Notes: a model not told the origin generated them from the sequence alone. 21,879 nt of DNA from SIG578 sp045543635 (GCA_045543635.1 JAZQMT010000031.1:1-21879), one strand, 5' to 3'; positions 1 through 7,632 are shown, counted from the first letter of the stretch. Program-made: numbers and translations.

Positions 1-2
1 AC

Positions 3-215
3 GGAATAGTTACTCCAAAGAACTTCTTTACTTCTAAATATACTTCTAAATGTGGTGATAACTGGAGTAATATTACAAATAGAAAGGATAACTATGGCTG
101 GGTTACCTATTATAAAAAAGAAGAGCAAAATAAAACAACAACTTATATAACTTATAAAGCTTTGGGTAAAATTATAAAAATAACCGATGTCGTATCAAGG
201 TATCTTAAAATTTAA
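3..215 (+). CDS. C-terminal end of an unrecognised protein (partial)
   Basis: An open frame enters the window from the left and runs for 70 codons to a TAA at 213-215, so only the C-terminal end is present. It is rich in Lys, Asn, Thr and Tyr and lacks an obvious hydrophobic segment. It includes a short duplicated Thr-Ser-Lys-Tyr/Cys stretch encoded by a direct repeat of acttctaaat. I recognise no family. The next gene starts 18 bases downstream on the same strand behind a good ribosome binding site, so the two are probably co-transcribed. That this is coding rests on the uninterrupted frame, its position and the tight spacing. Confidence 0.5.
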   Translation, partial: GIVTPKNFFTSKYTSKCGDNWSNITNRKDNYGWVTYYKKEEQNKTTTYITYKALGKIIKITDVVSRYLKI

Positions 216-233
216 CTATAAAGGTGTGGTATT

Positions 234-683
234 TTGAAAAGAAAAATGTATGTACTTATCATCATTGTAACACTTGCTGTAATAGCAACAATATTTGCTT
301 TGGTTGTATTTTATAATAGGCAGGAGCATGTAATTTTGTCCAAAAAGTTCTATATACCCATAGAAAAAAGTACAGAAATTATTTACTTGGATAATCAAGG
401 GGGAGAAAATCCTTATTGTCGCGCTGTATTAAGAATCAGTGATAGTGAATATGAAAAAATAATATTAGATATGCAAAAAGCAGAATACTATGTTTCCAGT
501 AGGGATGAAGGTATTGATCCCCTCCAATACCTTAGTGATTGGCTACCAACGGAACGTATTGCTGAAGTATATGTTTTAAAAACTGTAGAATATTATTTTG
601 TAAGTGGTCGCAGAGTTCAGATAGATGCCTGTATTACTGAATCGGTAGATGGATATAGAGAAATATACCTATATAGGAGTTAA
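234..683 (+). CDS. small membrane-anchored protein of unknown function
   Basis: This frame encodes 149 residues starting at TTG 234, preceded by aaaggtg at 220-226 (7-nt spacing). An in-frame ATG at 246 is the alternative. Residues 1-4 are basic, residues 6-27 form one hydrophobic helix, and about 120 hydrophilic residues follow. That layout suggests a single-pass protein with its C-terminal domain outside the cell. There is no lipobox cysteine. The extracellular part is rich in Tyr, Glu and Ile and matches no family I know. The gene ends in tandem in-frame stops (TAA TAG). Together with the partial gene upstream it looks like accessory cargo rather than core genome. The coding call is good; the function is unknown. 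Confidence 0.7.
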   Translation: MKRKMYVLIIIVTLAVIATIFALVVFYNRQEHVILSKKFYIPIEKSTEIIYLDNQGGENPYCRAVLRISDSEYEKIILDMQKAEYYVSSRDEGIDPLQYLSDWLPTERIAEVYVLKTVEYYFVSGRRVQIDACITESVDGYREIYLYRS

Positions 684-906
684 TAGCACATGCGCCGCTC
701 TATTACCTGAAAATATGCAATTTTCTTAAAAAACCTTCTTTCTATTAAAGAGACAATCGTCCTTTAGGGCGGTTGTCTCTTTGTATATCACCAACTATGC
801 CTACGAGCCGTATACCAAGTTTGGTAAGAAGCTTCTGCTTAATAAATGGCACAATTAGATAAAGTAAGATTTCCTGTTTTATGACAACTGTTTAAAAACC
901 ATTAAA
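684..906. other. gene-poor spacer between converging genes
   Basis: This stretch separates the + strand hypothetical gene from the minus-strand murE operon. It holds the terminator hairpin at 749-780, a 14-base near-palindrome (taccaa-gt-ttggta) at 813-826, and a 42-codon stop-free frame at 730-858 without a start or ribosome binding site. The last part of that frame (789-855) reads like protein, rich in Tyr, Lys and Leu, and could be a relic of a lost gene. I do not recognise it. Confidence 0.4.
749..780 (+). terminator. strong intrinsic terminator hairpin
   Basis: A 14-bp stem with a few G-U pairs, arms 749-762 (agagacaatcgtcc) and 767-780 (ggcggttgtctct plus one G), encloses the tetraloop ttta. 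It is preceded by A-rich and followed by T-containing sequence. It lies 65 bases after the hypothetical gene ending at 683 and would stop its transcript. Confidence 0.75.
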
Positions 907-934
907 AATAAGCCTTGCAGCAGCAAGGCTTATT
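907..934. terminator. bidirectional terminator between converging transcripts
   Basis: A perfect 12-bp stem (aataagccttgc at 907-918, gcaaggcttatt at 923-934) encloses the loop agca. It is flanked by A/T tracts on both sides, so it can end the alr operon on the minus strand and any + strand transcript reading in from the left. It abuts the alr stop codon at 936-938. Confidence 0.85.
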
Positions 935-935
935 T

Positions 936-2036
936 TTATCTATATTCGCGTTTGATAATCGGGGAAAGGTAAATCGGGTTAACAGGGACTTCTACTGCGT
1001 CTCCAATTGAAATATCACCAAGATTTTGTGCGTTTAAAACAAGATTTGTCATTCCAATTCGTCCCAGAGATTTTGCTGATTTTCCGTTTATGCTGCAAAT
1101 AAGCAGTGTTGGATGAAAAAGAAGTTTAAAATCATTAAAACCGTATCGTAAAATGTCGATAAACCGAAAAGTATCGTTAGCCTTGGTGACTGCAACTCCA
1201 TCTGCATAGCCTATGTTAACACAAGCTATTTTTTGATTAGCGGTTGTTTTGTATAATGCGGCATATCCGATATTATGTCCTGCAGGTAGGGTGCGTATAT
1301 CAATAACTTCTCCGTAAAGCTTTCCAACTTTACAGAGATTTGTGTTGCCGCAGAGTGAGTTTACTCGCCCAATAAGAGCAGAACCGGCACGGACGGCTGT
1401 TAAATGCATTTGGGGAAAACGGAAAATAGCTGTAGAATTACAAATGTGCTGAATAGGAAAATTTATTCCGAGCTTTTTAAGATTAGATATAACAGAATTA
1501 AAAATTTCAAACTGTTTTTGTGAGGGAATAGATTTTTTGTTAAAAGCGGAGTGTAAATGCGAAAAAATACCTTCAGCTTTTATATTATCAAGGGTACATG
1601 TTTTTTGTATTTCATCGATTTGCTCAGGTAAAAAACCGTAACGCCCCATGCCGGTATCAATTTTTACATGGATGGTTGTTTGCACATTTTGAGCACGTGA
1701 GATTTCAGAAATAAGCAGTGCGTTTTCAAAGCTGTCTACCGAAAGGGTAATAGAGCGCAAAACTGCTTTTTGAATATCATCATGAATATGGCAAGGTGTT
1801 AAAAGCAGGATTTCAGCCTCGGGAAATTGCTCTTTAAGCAAAAGTGCGTCCGGGAGATCTGTAACAGAAAAATGGCGAACTCCGCATGAATATAATTCGT
1901 TTGCAAAAGGTAACAGCCCCATTCCGTAGGCATTTCCTTTCAGGACTGCATAAATACGCGCTCCGTTTGTTTTTTTACGCAATATAGCGACATTTTTCGC
2001 AATGTCACTGCGCTCAATAATAAACTTTTTTTCCAT
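936..2036 (-). CDS. alr: alanine racemase, divergent short form
   Basis: This 366-residue PLP-dependent racemase probably interconverts L- and D-alanine for peptidoglycan. The PLP lysine is Lys33 in AVLKGNAYG. KIDTGMGRYGF (around 124-134) carries the expected Arg, and the catalytic-base tyrosine is Tyr277 in NIGYADG. The C-terminal domain departs from the textbook form: the usual GRVCMDQ motif reads GRIGMTN, and the segment near the C-terminus that normally contains Y-E-(I/L)-x-C is shortened. Another PLP racemase activity, such as serine, therefore cannot be excluded. The start is ATG with aagga 8 bases upstream. It is the last gene of the murE-femX-alr operon, 18 bases after femX, and is followed at once by a terminator. 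The family call is firm; substrate is inferred. Confidence 0.88.
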   Translation of the reverse strand: MEKKFIIERSDIAKNVAILRKKTNGARIYAVLKGNAYGMGLLPFANELYSCGVRHFSVTDLPDALLLKEQFPEAEILLLTPCHIHDDIQKAVLRSITLSVDSFENALLISEISRAQNVQTTIHVKIDTGMGRYGFLPEQIDEIQKTCTLDNIKAEGIFSHLHSAFNKKSIPSQKQFEIFNSVISNLKKLGINFPIQHICNSTAIFRFPQMHLTAVRAGSALIGRVNSLCGNTNLCKVGKLYGEVIDIRTLPAGHNIGYAALYKTTANQKIACVNIGYADGVAVTKANDTFRFIDILRYGFNDFKLLFHPTLLICSINGKSAKSLGRIGMTNLVLNAQNLGDISIGDAVEVPVNPIYLSPIIKREYR

Positions 2037-2054
2037 TTTTCACGATCCTTTTTA

Positions 2055-3122
2055 TTAATTGTGCTTTTTCTTTCCTCGGTTTTTAATCCGATATAGGGTG
2101 CGCGTGCAAAGAGAAAGGATATGTCTGGCTTTTTGCATACTTTTGTAAACAAAAGGCTTGGTAACAAGCTCAAATTCTCCGATAAATTCAGTAAGCTCGC
2201 CTGAAAAACCTTTTTTAAATTTATATAATCCATAGAGAGGATTTTCCGGAGAAAGGTCTCCGGAAACACCGCGGAAATCATAGATGTCACAACCGGTGTC
2301 AACAGCCCAGCGAATCATTTCAAGCTGCAAAAGATAATTGGGCATAACATTTCTGTAGGCATTAGAAGATGCACCGTACAAATACCAGACCTTGTTGCCA
2401 TAGCGTGCTGCAAGTGTTCCTGCGATGGGTTTTCCCTCATAATATGCCATGTAAAGCCGAGCGTTTTCTCCCAAACAATCAAGCATGTTTTCAAAATAGG
2501 ATAGGGGACGGGTTACAAAATTATCGCGCATTCCGGTTTCCAGCATAATTTCATAAAAGGTTTTGGCAGCCTCTTTGCCTTCGATTTTAACCTTAACACC
2601 GTTTTTGAGTGCGACACGAATATTGTAGCGTGTTTTGCTGTGAAATTCAGCCATAAGCTCATCAACGGACTTATTTTTAACATCCAGACGAAAAACAAAG
2701 CGCGGCTGTGTACCCTCAAAGTTTTTTCCGTTTTTTCCTTTAAAGCCTGCGTTGTTAAGAACTTTGACATATTCCGATTCTTCAGATTTGACATCGGGGT
2801 CAACGATTATAACACATGCATTATGTTTTTTGCCCATTTCCTTCGCATCGTCAATGAGTTTGTTTAAAAGTTCATAATTGTGAATATCGCAAACAGGACC
2901 GCGAGGGGCATACATAATATTGTATTTAGTGTAGGGCAGACGTCGAATCAAAAAAGCAACAGAGCCAATAAGCTCTCCTTTTTCATTTCTTTCAAGTGCA
3001 ACCTCATATTTCCAGTTACTTTTAAGCTGTGCCCATTGGGGAGATTGCATAAAATGCCCTTTTGAGTGATTTTTAAGAAATTGCTCGTATTCTGCGTGTG
3101 TTTGGTTTGTCAGCAGTTCCAA
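2055..3122 (-). CDS. femX: FemAB/FemX-type peptidoglycan bridge aminoacyltransferase
   Basis: This 355-residue protein belongs to the FemABX family, which transfers amino acids from aminoacyl-tRNA to the stem peptide of lipid II at the cytoplasmic membrane. The N-terminal GNAT-like half has FMQSPQWAQLKSNWKYE. The middle has FHSKTRYNIRVALKNGV, the family's substrate-binding pattern. The second GNAT half has YLYGASSNAYRNVMPNYLL and then YDFRGVSGD...LYGLYKFKKGF, which is strongly diagnostic. The start is TTG at 3120-3122, supported by ggagg at 3131-3135 with 8-nt spacing; that site lies within the last codons of the upstream murE-like gene, so the two are probably translationally coupled. Which amino acid it adds cannot be read from the sequence. 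Confidence 0.9.
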   Translation of the reverse strand: MELLTNQTHAEYEQFLKNHSKGHFMQSPQWAQLKSNWKYEVALERNEKGELIGSVAFLIRRLPYTKYNIMYAPRGPVCDIHNYELLNKLIDDAKEMGKKHNACVIIVDPDVKSEESEYVKVLNNAGFKGKNGKNFEGTQPRFVFRLDVKNKSVDELMAEFHSKTRYNIRVALKNGVKVKIEGKEAAKTFYEIMLETGMRDNFVTRPLSYFENMLDCLGENARLYMAYYEGKPIAGTLAARYGNKVWYLYGASSNAYRNVMPNYLLQLEMIRWAVDTGCDIYDFRGVSGDLSPENPLYGLYKFKKGFSGELTEFIGEFELVTKPFVYKSMQKARHILSLCTRTLYRIKNRGKKKHN

Positions 3123-3123
3123 T

Positions 3124-4611
3124 TTATTTTCCTCCGCTTTTTGTTTCTTTTTGTGTTAAGTAATTACAAATAACAGCAGCTTCATTAAAGGGGTGTTTTA
3201 CACCCTCAATTTCCTGGTACATCTCGTGTCCTTTTCCGGCAATAAGGATGATGTCCCCCGACAGAGCGTTGTCAATAGCGTAGTGAATGGCTTCAACTCT
3301 GTCTGTAATGGCAATATACTTGCCATCTGTTTTGTTCATTCCGGCTAAAATATCATCTATAATATCTTCGGGTTTTTCAAAACGAGCGTTATCAGATGTT
3401 AAAATAGTGAAATCAGCATATTTTCCGGCAATTTCACCCATTTCAAAACGCCGCATTTTGGGCCTGTTTCCACCGCATCCGAATAAACAAACAATTCTGT
3501 TGGGGTGATATTGACGAATTGTTTTTAATATGGTTTCCAAACTGACTGCATTATGCGCGTAGTCAATAATTATTGAATAATCTCTGGTGTCTCCTACAAG
3601 CTCCATTCGCCCTTTAACATAGATATTTGAAAGAGCCCCAGAAATTATATTAACGCTGATACCAAGCTTTAAGGCGATTGAAATAACTGCAAGACAGTTA
3701 TATACAGTAAATTCGCCGGGAACATTCGCCTTAACAGAAAAAGATTCGTTTCGTGAATGACAATCAAAAGCTACGCCGAGCTGTTTGCCTTCGCGATAAA
3801 GTGAAATATTATCAGCAGAAATATCGGCATCAGTATGAATTCCAAAGGTGGAAATAGGGCATAAGGCTTTTTTTGTAATTTCTTTAAAATGCTTATCATC
3901 TGCATTGGCAATTCCGAATTTTGTCTGTTCCCAAAGGAGAGCCTTACAGTTTAAATAATGTTCGAAACTATCATGCTCGCCTTTTCCGATATGATCGGGG
4001 GAGAGATTTGTGAAAACGCCTATATCATAGTTTATCCCGCAAACACGGCTCATCATAAGGCCTTGCGAAGAAACCTCCATAATAACATGGGTGCATCCTG
4101 CTTTTTGCATCTCGTTTAAATATCGATAGGTTTCATAGGATTCAGGCGTTGTGTTTTGTGAGGTGTATTCCTTATTATTAAAGAAAATGCCGGTTGTTCC
4201 GATTGTTCCCGCATTGTAACCTGCAGCATCCAAAACAGTTTTCAAAATACAGGTAATGCTGGACTTGCCTTTAGTACCTGTTATTCCGATCATGGTCATT
4301 TTTGAGGATGGATCACCAAAAAAGTTTTTTGAAAGAAGTGCAAGTGCAATACGACAATTCTTTACCAGAATAACTGTTGTTTCTATATCTTGCGGAAGAG
4401 GAACAGGCTTTTCAACAACAAAAACTCGAATACCTTTCTCGTATGCGGACATAACATAATCGTGCCCGTCAACAACTGTACCGACCATTGCTACAAACAA
4501 CTTTCCCGAATCTGCTTTTCTGGAATCATAGCATATATCAGAAATATTGTGCTCAAGATTTCCACGTAAAATAGTGTATTCTAAATTATCAAGAACAAAA
4601 TCCAATCTCAT
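3124..4611 (-). CDS. murE: MurE-like UDP-MurNAc-tripeptide synthetase
   Basis: A 495-residue Mur ligase that adds the third residue to UDP-MurNAc-L-Ala-D-Glu using ATP in the cytoplasm. The N-terminal uridine-binding domain carries DSRK (29-32). The ATP loop is TGTKGKSS (Lys116). TTPE (154-157) follows, and the presumed carbamylated lysine is Lys223 in NCKALL. The specificity loop reads DNARFEKP (407-414), close to the DNPR motif of diaminopimelate-adding MurE; the Arg is kept and the Pro is Ala. Elsewhere it diverges: SSQG replaces the common SSHA, and TNLSPDHIGKGEH replaces TNLSRDHLDYHG. It may thus be a paralogue of the housekeeping MurE. It is the first gene of the operon, with a consensus promoter and ggggtg before ATG 4611. 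Confidence 0.88.
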   Translation of the reverse strand: MRLDFVLDNLEYTILRGNLEHNISDICYDSRKADSGKLFVAMVGTVVDGHDYVMSAYEKGIRVFVVEKPVPLPQDIETTVILVKNCRIALALLSKNFFGDPSSKMTMIGITGTKGKSSITCILKTVLDAAGYNAGTIGTTGIFFNNKEYTSQNTTPESYETYRYLNEMQKAGCTHVIMEVSSQGLMMSRVCGINYDIGVFTNLSPDHIGKGEHDSFEHYLNCKALLWEQTKFGIANADDKHFKEITKKALCPISTFGIHTDADISADNISLYREGKQLGVAFDCHSRNESFSVKANVPGEFTVYNCLAVISIALKLGISVNIISGALSNIYVKGRMELVGDTRDYSIIIDYAHNAVSLETILKTIRQYHPNRIVCLFGCGGNRPKMRRFEMGEIAGKYADFTILTSDNARFEKPEDIIDDILAGMNKTDGKYIAITDRVEAIHYAIDNALSGDIILIAGKGHEMYQEIEGVKHPFNEAAVICNYLTQKETKSGGK

Positions 4612-4667
4612 AAAGCACCCCGCAAATACAATAGACTGATACTACATATTATTCATTTATTTAATCT

Positions 4668-4696
4668 ATTATATCATAGCAAATGTTTAGTTTCAA
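4668..4696 (-). promoter_or_regulatory. vegetative promoter of the murE-femX-alr operon
   Basis: On the minus strand, a -35 box TTGAAA (4691-4696) and a -10 box TATAAT (4668-4673) are separated by exactly 17 bases. Transcription would begin near 4661, giving a leader of about 50 nt before the murE ATG. Confidence 0.85.
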
Positions 4697-4707
4697 TGCT
4701 AAAATAA

Positions 4708-4743
4708 ACAAAAAACAGCCTAAATCTAAAGGCTGTTTTTTGT
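4708..4743. terminator. bidirectional terminator downstream of csp
   Basis: A perfect 14-bp stem (arms 4708-4721 and 4730-4743; core acagcct/aggctgt) with an 8-base loop and A/T runs built into both arms. It ends the cold-shock transcript on the minus strand just upstream of the murE promoter. Confidence 0.85.
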
Positions 4744-4773
4744 TTGGCGATTTTTTGGTTTTAAAACATGGAA

Positions 4774-4992
4774 TTAGAGGGGCTTAACATTAACAGCACG
4801 GAGCTTTGCGCTGTTTTTGGGGTCAACCTCGGTTTCGAATGAAACTTTCTGACCTTCGCTGAGTGTCTTGTATCCGTCAACCATGATAGCAGAGAAGTGA
4901 ACAAAAACATCATCTCCACCGTTATCATCAGCGATAAATCCATAACCCTTTTCTGCGTTGAACCATTTAACAGTACCGTTATTCATTTGCAT
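4774..4992 (-). CDS. csp: cold-shock protein (Csp family RNA chaperone)
   Basis: This 72-residue protein is a single cold-shock domain, an OB-fold that binds single-stranded RNA and DNA and melts RNA structures. GTVKWFNAEKGYGFI holds the RNP1 motif (KGYGFI), and VFVHF is RNP2. The length is typical of the family. Two starts are possible. ATG 4992 is only 4 bases from the gggagg site (4997-5002), while ATG 4986 (Met3) has 10-nt spacing and gives the usual MNNGTVKW beginning, so either may be used. The gene has its own promoter, a long structured leader and its own terminator, so it is monocistronic. Confidence 0.96.
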   Translation of the reverse strand: MQMNNGTVKWFNAEKGYGFIADDNGGDDVFVHFSAIMVDGYKTLSEGQKVSFETEVDPKNSAKLRAVNVKPL

Positions 4993-5040
4993 GGTACCTC
5001 CCTATAAATATTCGATATTCCGGTGCAGACAAATAAAAAG

Positions 5041-5098
5041 CTCACGCGCTTTTCTGTTGGCCCAAGAAAAAATCATGGCCAAAAGATAAGCCCGTGAG
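5041..5098 (-). ncRNA. structured 5' leader of the cold-shock gene (candidate RNA thermosensor or attenuator)
   Basis: In the csp transcript an outer 6-bp helix (ctcacg at 5098-5093 with cgtgag at 5046-5041) encloses an inner helix (ttggcc at 5082-5077 with ggccaa at 5062-5057) around a 14-nt loop. An alternative pairing, ctttt with aaaag, can extend or replace part of the inner helix. The outer helix is followed on the RNA by a run of five U and further A/U (5039-5030), which resembles a weak intrinsic terminator. The position fits regulation of a cold-shock gene by its leader. I do not recognise it as a named RNA family. Confidence 0.5.
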
Positions 5099-5128
5099 TT
5101 CAGTTGGTGCATCTTGAATACTGTTCAT

Positions 5129-5157
5129 AGTATAATAGCTTTTTGCACAAATGTCAA
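5129..5157 (-). promoter_or_regulatory. vegetative promoter of csp
   Basis: Minus strand: -35 TTGACA (5152-5157), a 17-base spacer, -10 TATACT (5129-5134). Transcription would start near 5122, about 130 nt before the start codon. It is back-to-back with the obgE promoter; the two -35 boxes are 22 bases apart. Confidence 0.85.
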
Positions 5158-5179
5158 GTAAAAAAACAAATAAGTTTTG

Positions 5180-5208
5180 TTGACCGCGGGCAAAAGAAAT
5201 GGTATAAT
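5180..5208 (+). promoter_or_regulatory. vegetative promoter of obgE
   Basis: -35 TTGACC (5180-5185), a 17-base spacer, -10 TATAAT (5203-5208). The expected start is near 5215, giving a short leader before ATG 5238. Confidence 0.85.
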
Positions 5209-5237
5209 ATCAATAGAAAAAAAGGAAGGGAATAATT

Positions 5238-6509
5238 ATGTTTATCGATACTGCTAAAATTTATATAAAAGCAGGAAACGGTGGCAACGGTGCCGTTTCC
5301 TTTCATCGTGAAAAGTATGTAGCCAATGGCGGGCCTGACGGAGGGGATGGCGGCAGAGGCGGAAATATAATTTTCGTGGCTGACCGAAACAGAAACACCT
5401 TAATGGATTTTCGCTATAAACGCAAGTTTATAGCAAATAATGGCGAGAACGGTAGAGGTAAACGCTGTAATGGAAAATCTGCTGATGACCTCGTAATCAA
5501 AGTTCCTATTGGAACGGTTATAACCGAAAGTGAAACAGGAAGAGTTCTTGCGGATATTTCTGATAACGAGCCGGTAGTTCTTTTAAAAGGCGGGCGCGGA
5601 GGCTTTGGTAACTCCCATTTTGCAACGCCTACTCGTCAAATACCGCGTTTTGCAAAAAGCGGAACACCCGGTGAGGAAATGGAAGTTAATTTAGAACTTA
5701 AACTCATTGCCGATGTTGGACTAATTGGCTTTCCTAATGTTGGGAAATCAACGTTGATTTCCTGTGTGAGTGCTGCAAAACCTAAAATATCTAATTATCA
5801 TTTTACAACACTTTCTCCTGTTTTAGGTGTTGTGGGGGTAAATTCGCAGGACTCTTTTGTAATGGCGGATATTCCGGGCTTGATTGAAGGCGCTGCGCAG
5901 GGAGTTGGCTTGGGGCATGATTTTTTGCGCCATGTTGAGCGTTGCCGCCTGCTTGTTCATGTAGTAGATGTTTCAGGTTGTGAGGGTAGAGATCCGATTG
6001 AAGATTTTAAACTTATTAATAATGAGCTTTTTGCTTATGATCCCGAAATGAAAAATGTTCCGCAGATCGTTGCGGCTAATAAATCCGATATTGCAGATGA
6101 AGAACAGTTTAGACGCTTTGCGAAGTTTATCACCGAGCAGGGCTATTCCATTTACAAAATTTCTGCAGCAACAAGATCGGGGCTGGATGAACTGCTATCA
6201 GAAATTCGTGCAAAACTAAAGGAGCTTCCGCCCGTCAAGAGATATGAAACAGAGGCAGCTCCTATTGAAGATGTATTAAAAAAATCGGATAGATCGTTTA
6301 CTATTACAGTACAGGATGGTGTTTATGTTGTTGAAGCAAAATGGCTCATTCCTATTTTAAATTCCGTTAATATGGATGACTATGAGTCACTGCAATATTT
6401 ACAGCGTGTTTTAAGAACATCGGGAATTATTGATGCACTTTTAGAAAAAGGTGTCCAAGAGGAAGATACTGTTAGTATTTATGATTTTGAGTTTGATTTT
6501 GTAAACTAA
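5238..6509 (+). CDS. obgE: GTPase Obg (ribosome assembly and growth control)
   Basis: A 423-residue GTPase that binds the large ribosomal subunit during late assembly and links GTP and stress signals to growth. The glycine-rich Obg fold comes first (about 1-158, with GGNGAVSFHREKYV and GGRGGFGN). The G domain follows, with G1 GFPNVGKST near 164-172, G3 DIPGLIEGAA near 210 and G4 NKSD near 280. A C-terminal OCT domain (about 345-423) completes it. The start is ATG with aaggaaggg 8-15 bases upstream. mrnC follows within a few bases, consistent with an operon of ribosome-maturation factors. Identity is unambiguous. Confidence 0.98.
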   Translation: MFIDTAKIYIKAGNGGNGAVSFHREKYVANGGPDGGDGGRGGNIIFVADRNRNTLMDFRYKRKFIANNGENGRGKRCNGKSADDLVIKVPIGTVITESETGRVLADISDNEPVVLLKGGRGGFGNSHFATPTRQIPRFAKSGTPGEEMEVNLELKLIADVGLIGFPNVGKSTLISCVSAAKPKISNYHFTTLSPVLGVVGVNSQDSFVMADIPGLIEGAAQGVGLGHDFLRHVERCRLLVHVVDVSGCEGRDPIEDFKLINNELFAYDPEMKNVPQIVAANKSDIADEEQFRRFAKFITEQGYSIYKISAATRSGLDELLSEIRAKLKELPPVKRYETEAAPIEDVLKKSDRSFTITVQDGVYVVEAKWLIPILNSVNMDDYESLQYLQRVLRTSGIIDALLEKGVQEEDTVSIYDFEFDFVN

Positions 6510-6511
6510 AT

Positions 6512-6928
6512 TTGAGGGAGGAAATTTCTATTCTTAACATCGGTGAAACAACTTTGAAAGCAGAATGTTATAGTCCGCTTACCCTTGCGTTTTTAGGTGA
6601 TGCAGTTTATGAGCTGGAAATACGGCGTTTTCTTTGTGCGAACGGTAGTGCACCTTCGGGAGTGCTGCACAAAAAAACAGTGCATTATGTTTGCGCATCC
6701 TTTCAGGCAAATGCCTATGATATATTAGTGGATTTTTTAACCCAAGAGGAGCTTTCAGTAATGAAGCGAGGCAGAAATGCGAATGGTGCTTCGGTTCCTA
6801 AAAGTTCCTCTCCCGTGGAATATCGTAAGGCAACGGGAGTTGAGGCGTTGTTTGGCTTTTTATATTTAAAAGGTTGTGAGGAACGAATAAACCAAATTTG
6901 TGCATATATTTTGAGTAAAATTAGCTGA
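6512..6928 (+). CDS. mrnC: Mini-ribonuclease III (23S rRNA maturation)
   Basis: This is the RNase III catalytic domain without a dsRNA-binding domain, which in Bacillus trims 23S rRNA precursor ends. LAFLGDAVYELEIR carries the conserved Asp. HKKT, KRGRNA and EYRKATGVEALFGFLYL match the family well. The start is unusual. There is no ATG before the catalytic motif. The longest frame begins at TTG 6512, but the only good Shine-Dalgarno (gggagg, 6516-6521) lies inside that extension. An in-frame ATT at 6530 sits exactly 8 bases after it and would give a 132-residue protein. Coordinates here use the TTG; the true start may be 6530. It lies 2 bases after obgE. Confidence 0.92.
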   Translation: MREEISILNIGETTLKAECYSPLTLAFLGDAVYELEIRRFLCANGSAPSGVLHKKTVHYVCASFQANAYDILVDFLTQEELSVMKRGRNANGASVPKSSSPVEYRKATGVEALFGFLYLKGCEERINQICAYILSKIS

Positions 6929-6939
6929 ATGAGGTGAGG

Positions 6940-7632
6940 ATGAAAATGAAAAAAATAAGCAATATTTTGTGGGGAATCGTACTCGTTGTACTTGGAATTA
7001 TCTTTTGTCTGAATGCACTGGAAATCACAAACATCAGTCTCTTCTTTGATGGTTGGTGGACACTTTTTATTATCATTCCTTGCGCCGTTGGGCTTTTTAC
7101 AAATTCAGAAAAAACGGGAGATATTATCGGGTTATTTATAGGGGTTGGTTTGCTTCTTGCGTGTCAAAATATTATTGATTTTGATATGCTATGGAAATTA
7201 TTTGTGCCGGTTATAATTATCATTATCGGTGTTAAGCTTATTTTTAAAGATGTTATTAAAAATAAGGCTGCAAAGCTTTTAGATAAAAAGAGAATAGCGG
7301 GCGGTGAGCCACTCAAACAGTATTGTGCAACATTTTCTGGACAAAATTTAAGCTTTGAAGGTGAAGCTTTTGATGGCGTGGATCTAACTGCTGTTTTTGG
7401 TGGAATAAAGTGTGATCTTACCCATGCTATGATCAAGGATGATGCTGTTATCAATATTTGCAGTGTATTTGGCGGTATTGATGTTTACTTACCTGAAAAT
7501 GTAACTGTCAAGATATATTCCTCATCGATTTTCGGAGGGGTTTCTAACAAGAAAAATAAGCATAGTGATACTGATGCTATAACAGTTTATATTAATGCAA
7601 ACTGTATTTTCGGAGGAGCTGATATAAAATGA
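6940..7632 (+). CDS. LiaF-like membrane protein (N-terminal membrane domain plus FGG-repeat C-domain)
   Basis: A protein of about 230 residues. Hydrophobic segments at roughly 6-26, 38-52, 60-76 and 84-102 form an N-terminal membrane domain like that of LiaF/DUF5668 proteins. The soluble C-terminal half repeats a short motif four times: VFGGIKCDL, VFGGIDVYL, IFGGVSNKK, IFGGADIK. In Bacillus, LiaF restrains the envelope-stress kinase LiaS; that role is only suggested here because no liaS or liaR is present in the window. The start is ATG 6940 or 6946. A GTG at 6934 is in frame but lies inside the gaggtgagg ribosome binding site. It overlaps the next gene by ATGA, so the two are coupled. Confidence 0.8.
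   Translation: MKMKKISNILWGIVLVVLGIIFCLNALEITNISLFFDGWWTLFIIIPCAVGLFTNSEKTGDIIGLFIGVGLLLACQNIIDFDMLWKLFVPVIIIIIGVKLIFKDVIKNKAAKLLDKKRIAGGEPLKQYCATFSGQNLSFEGEAFDGVDLTAVFGGIKCDLTHAMIKDDAVINICSVFGGIDVYLPENVTVKIYSSSIFGGVSNKKNKHSDTDAITVYINANCIFGGADIK

Noticed and set aside
25..50. Tandem acttctaaat repeat
   Set aside because: Only two short copies inside a reading frame; not evidence of a repeat array or attachment site.
1940..2302. Minus-strand 120-codon frame across the femX-alr junction
   Set aside because: It is a shadow in another frame of the well supported femX and alr genes.
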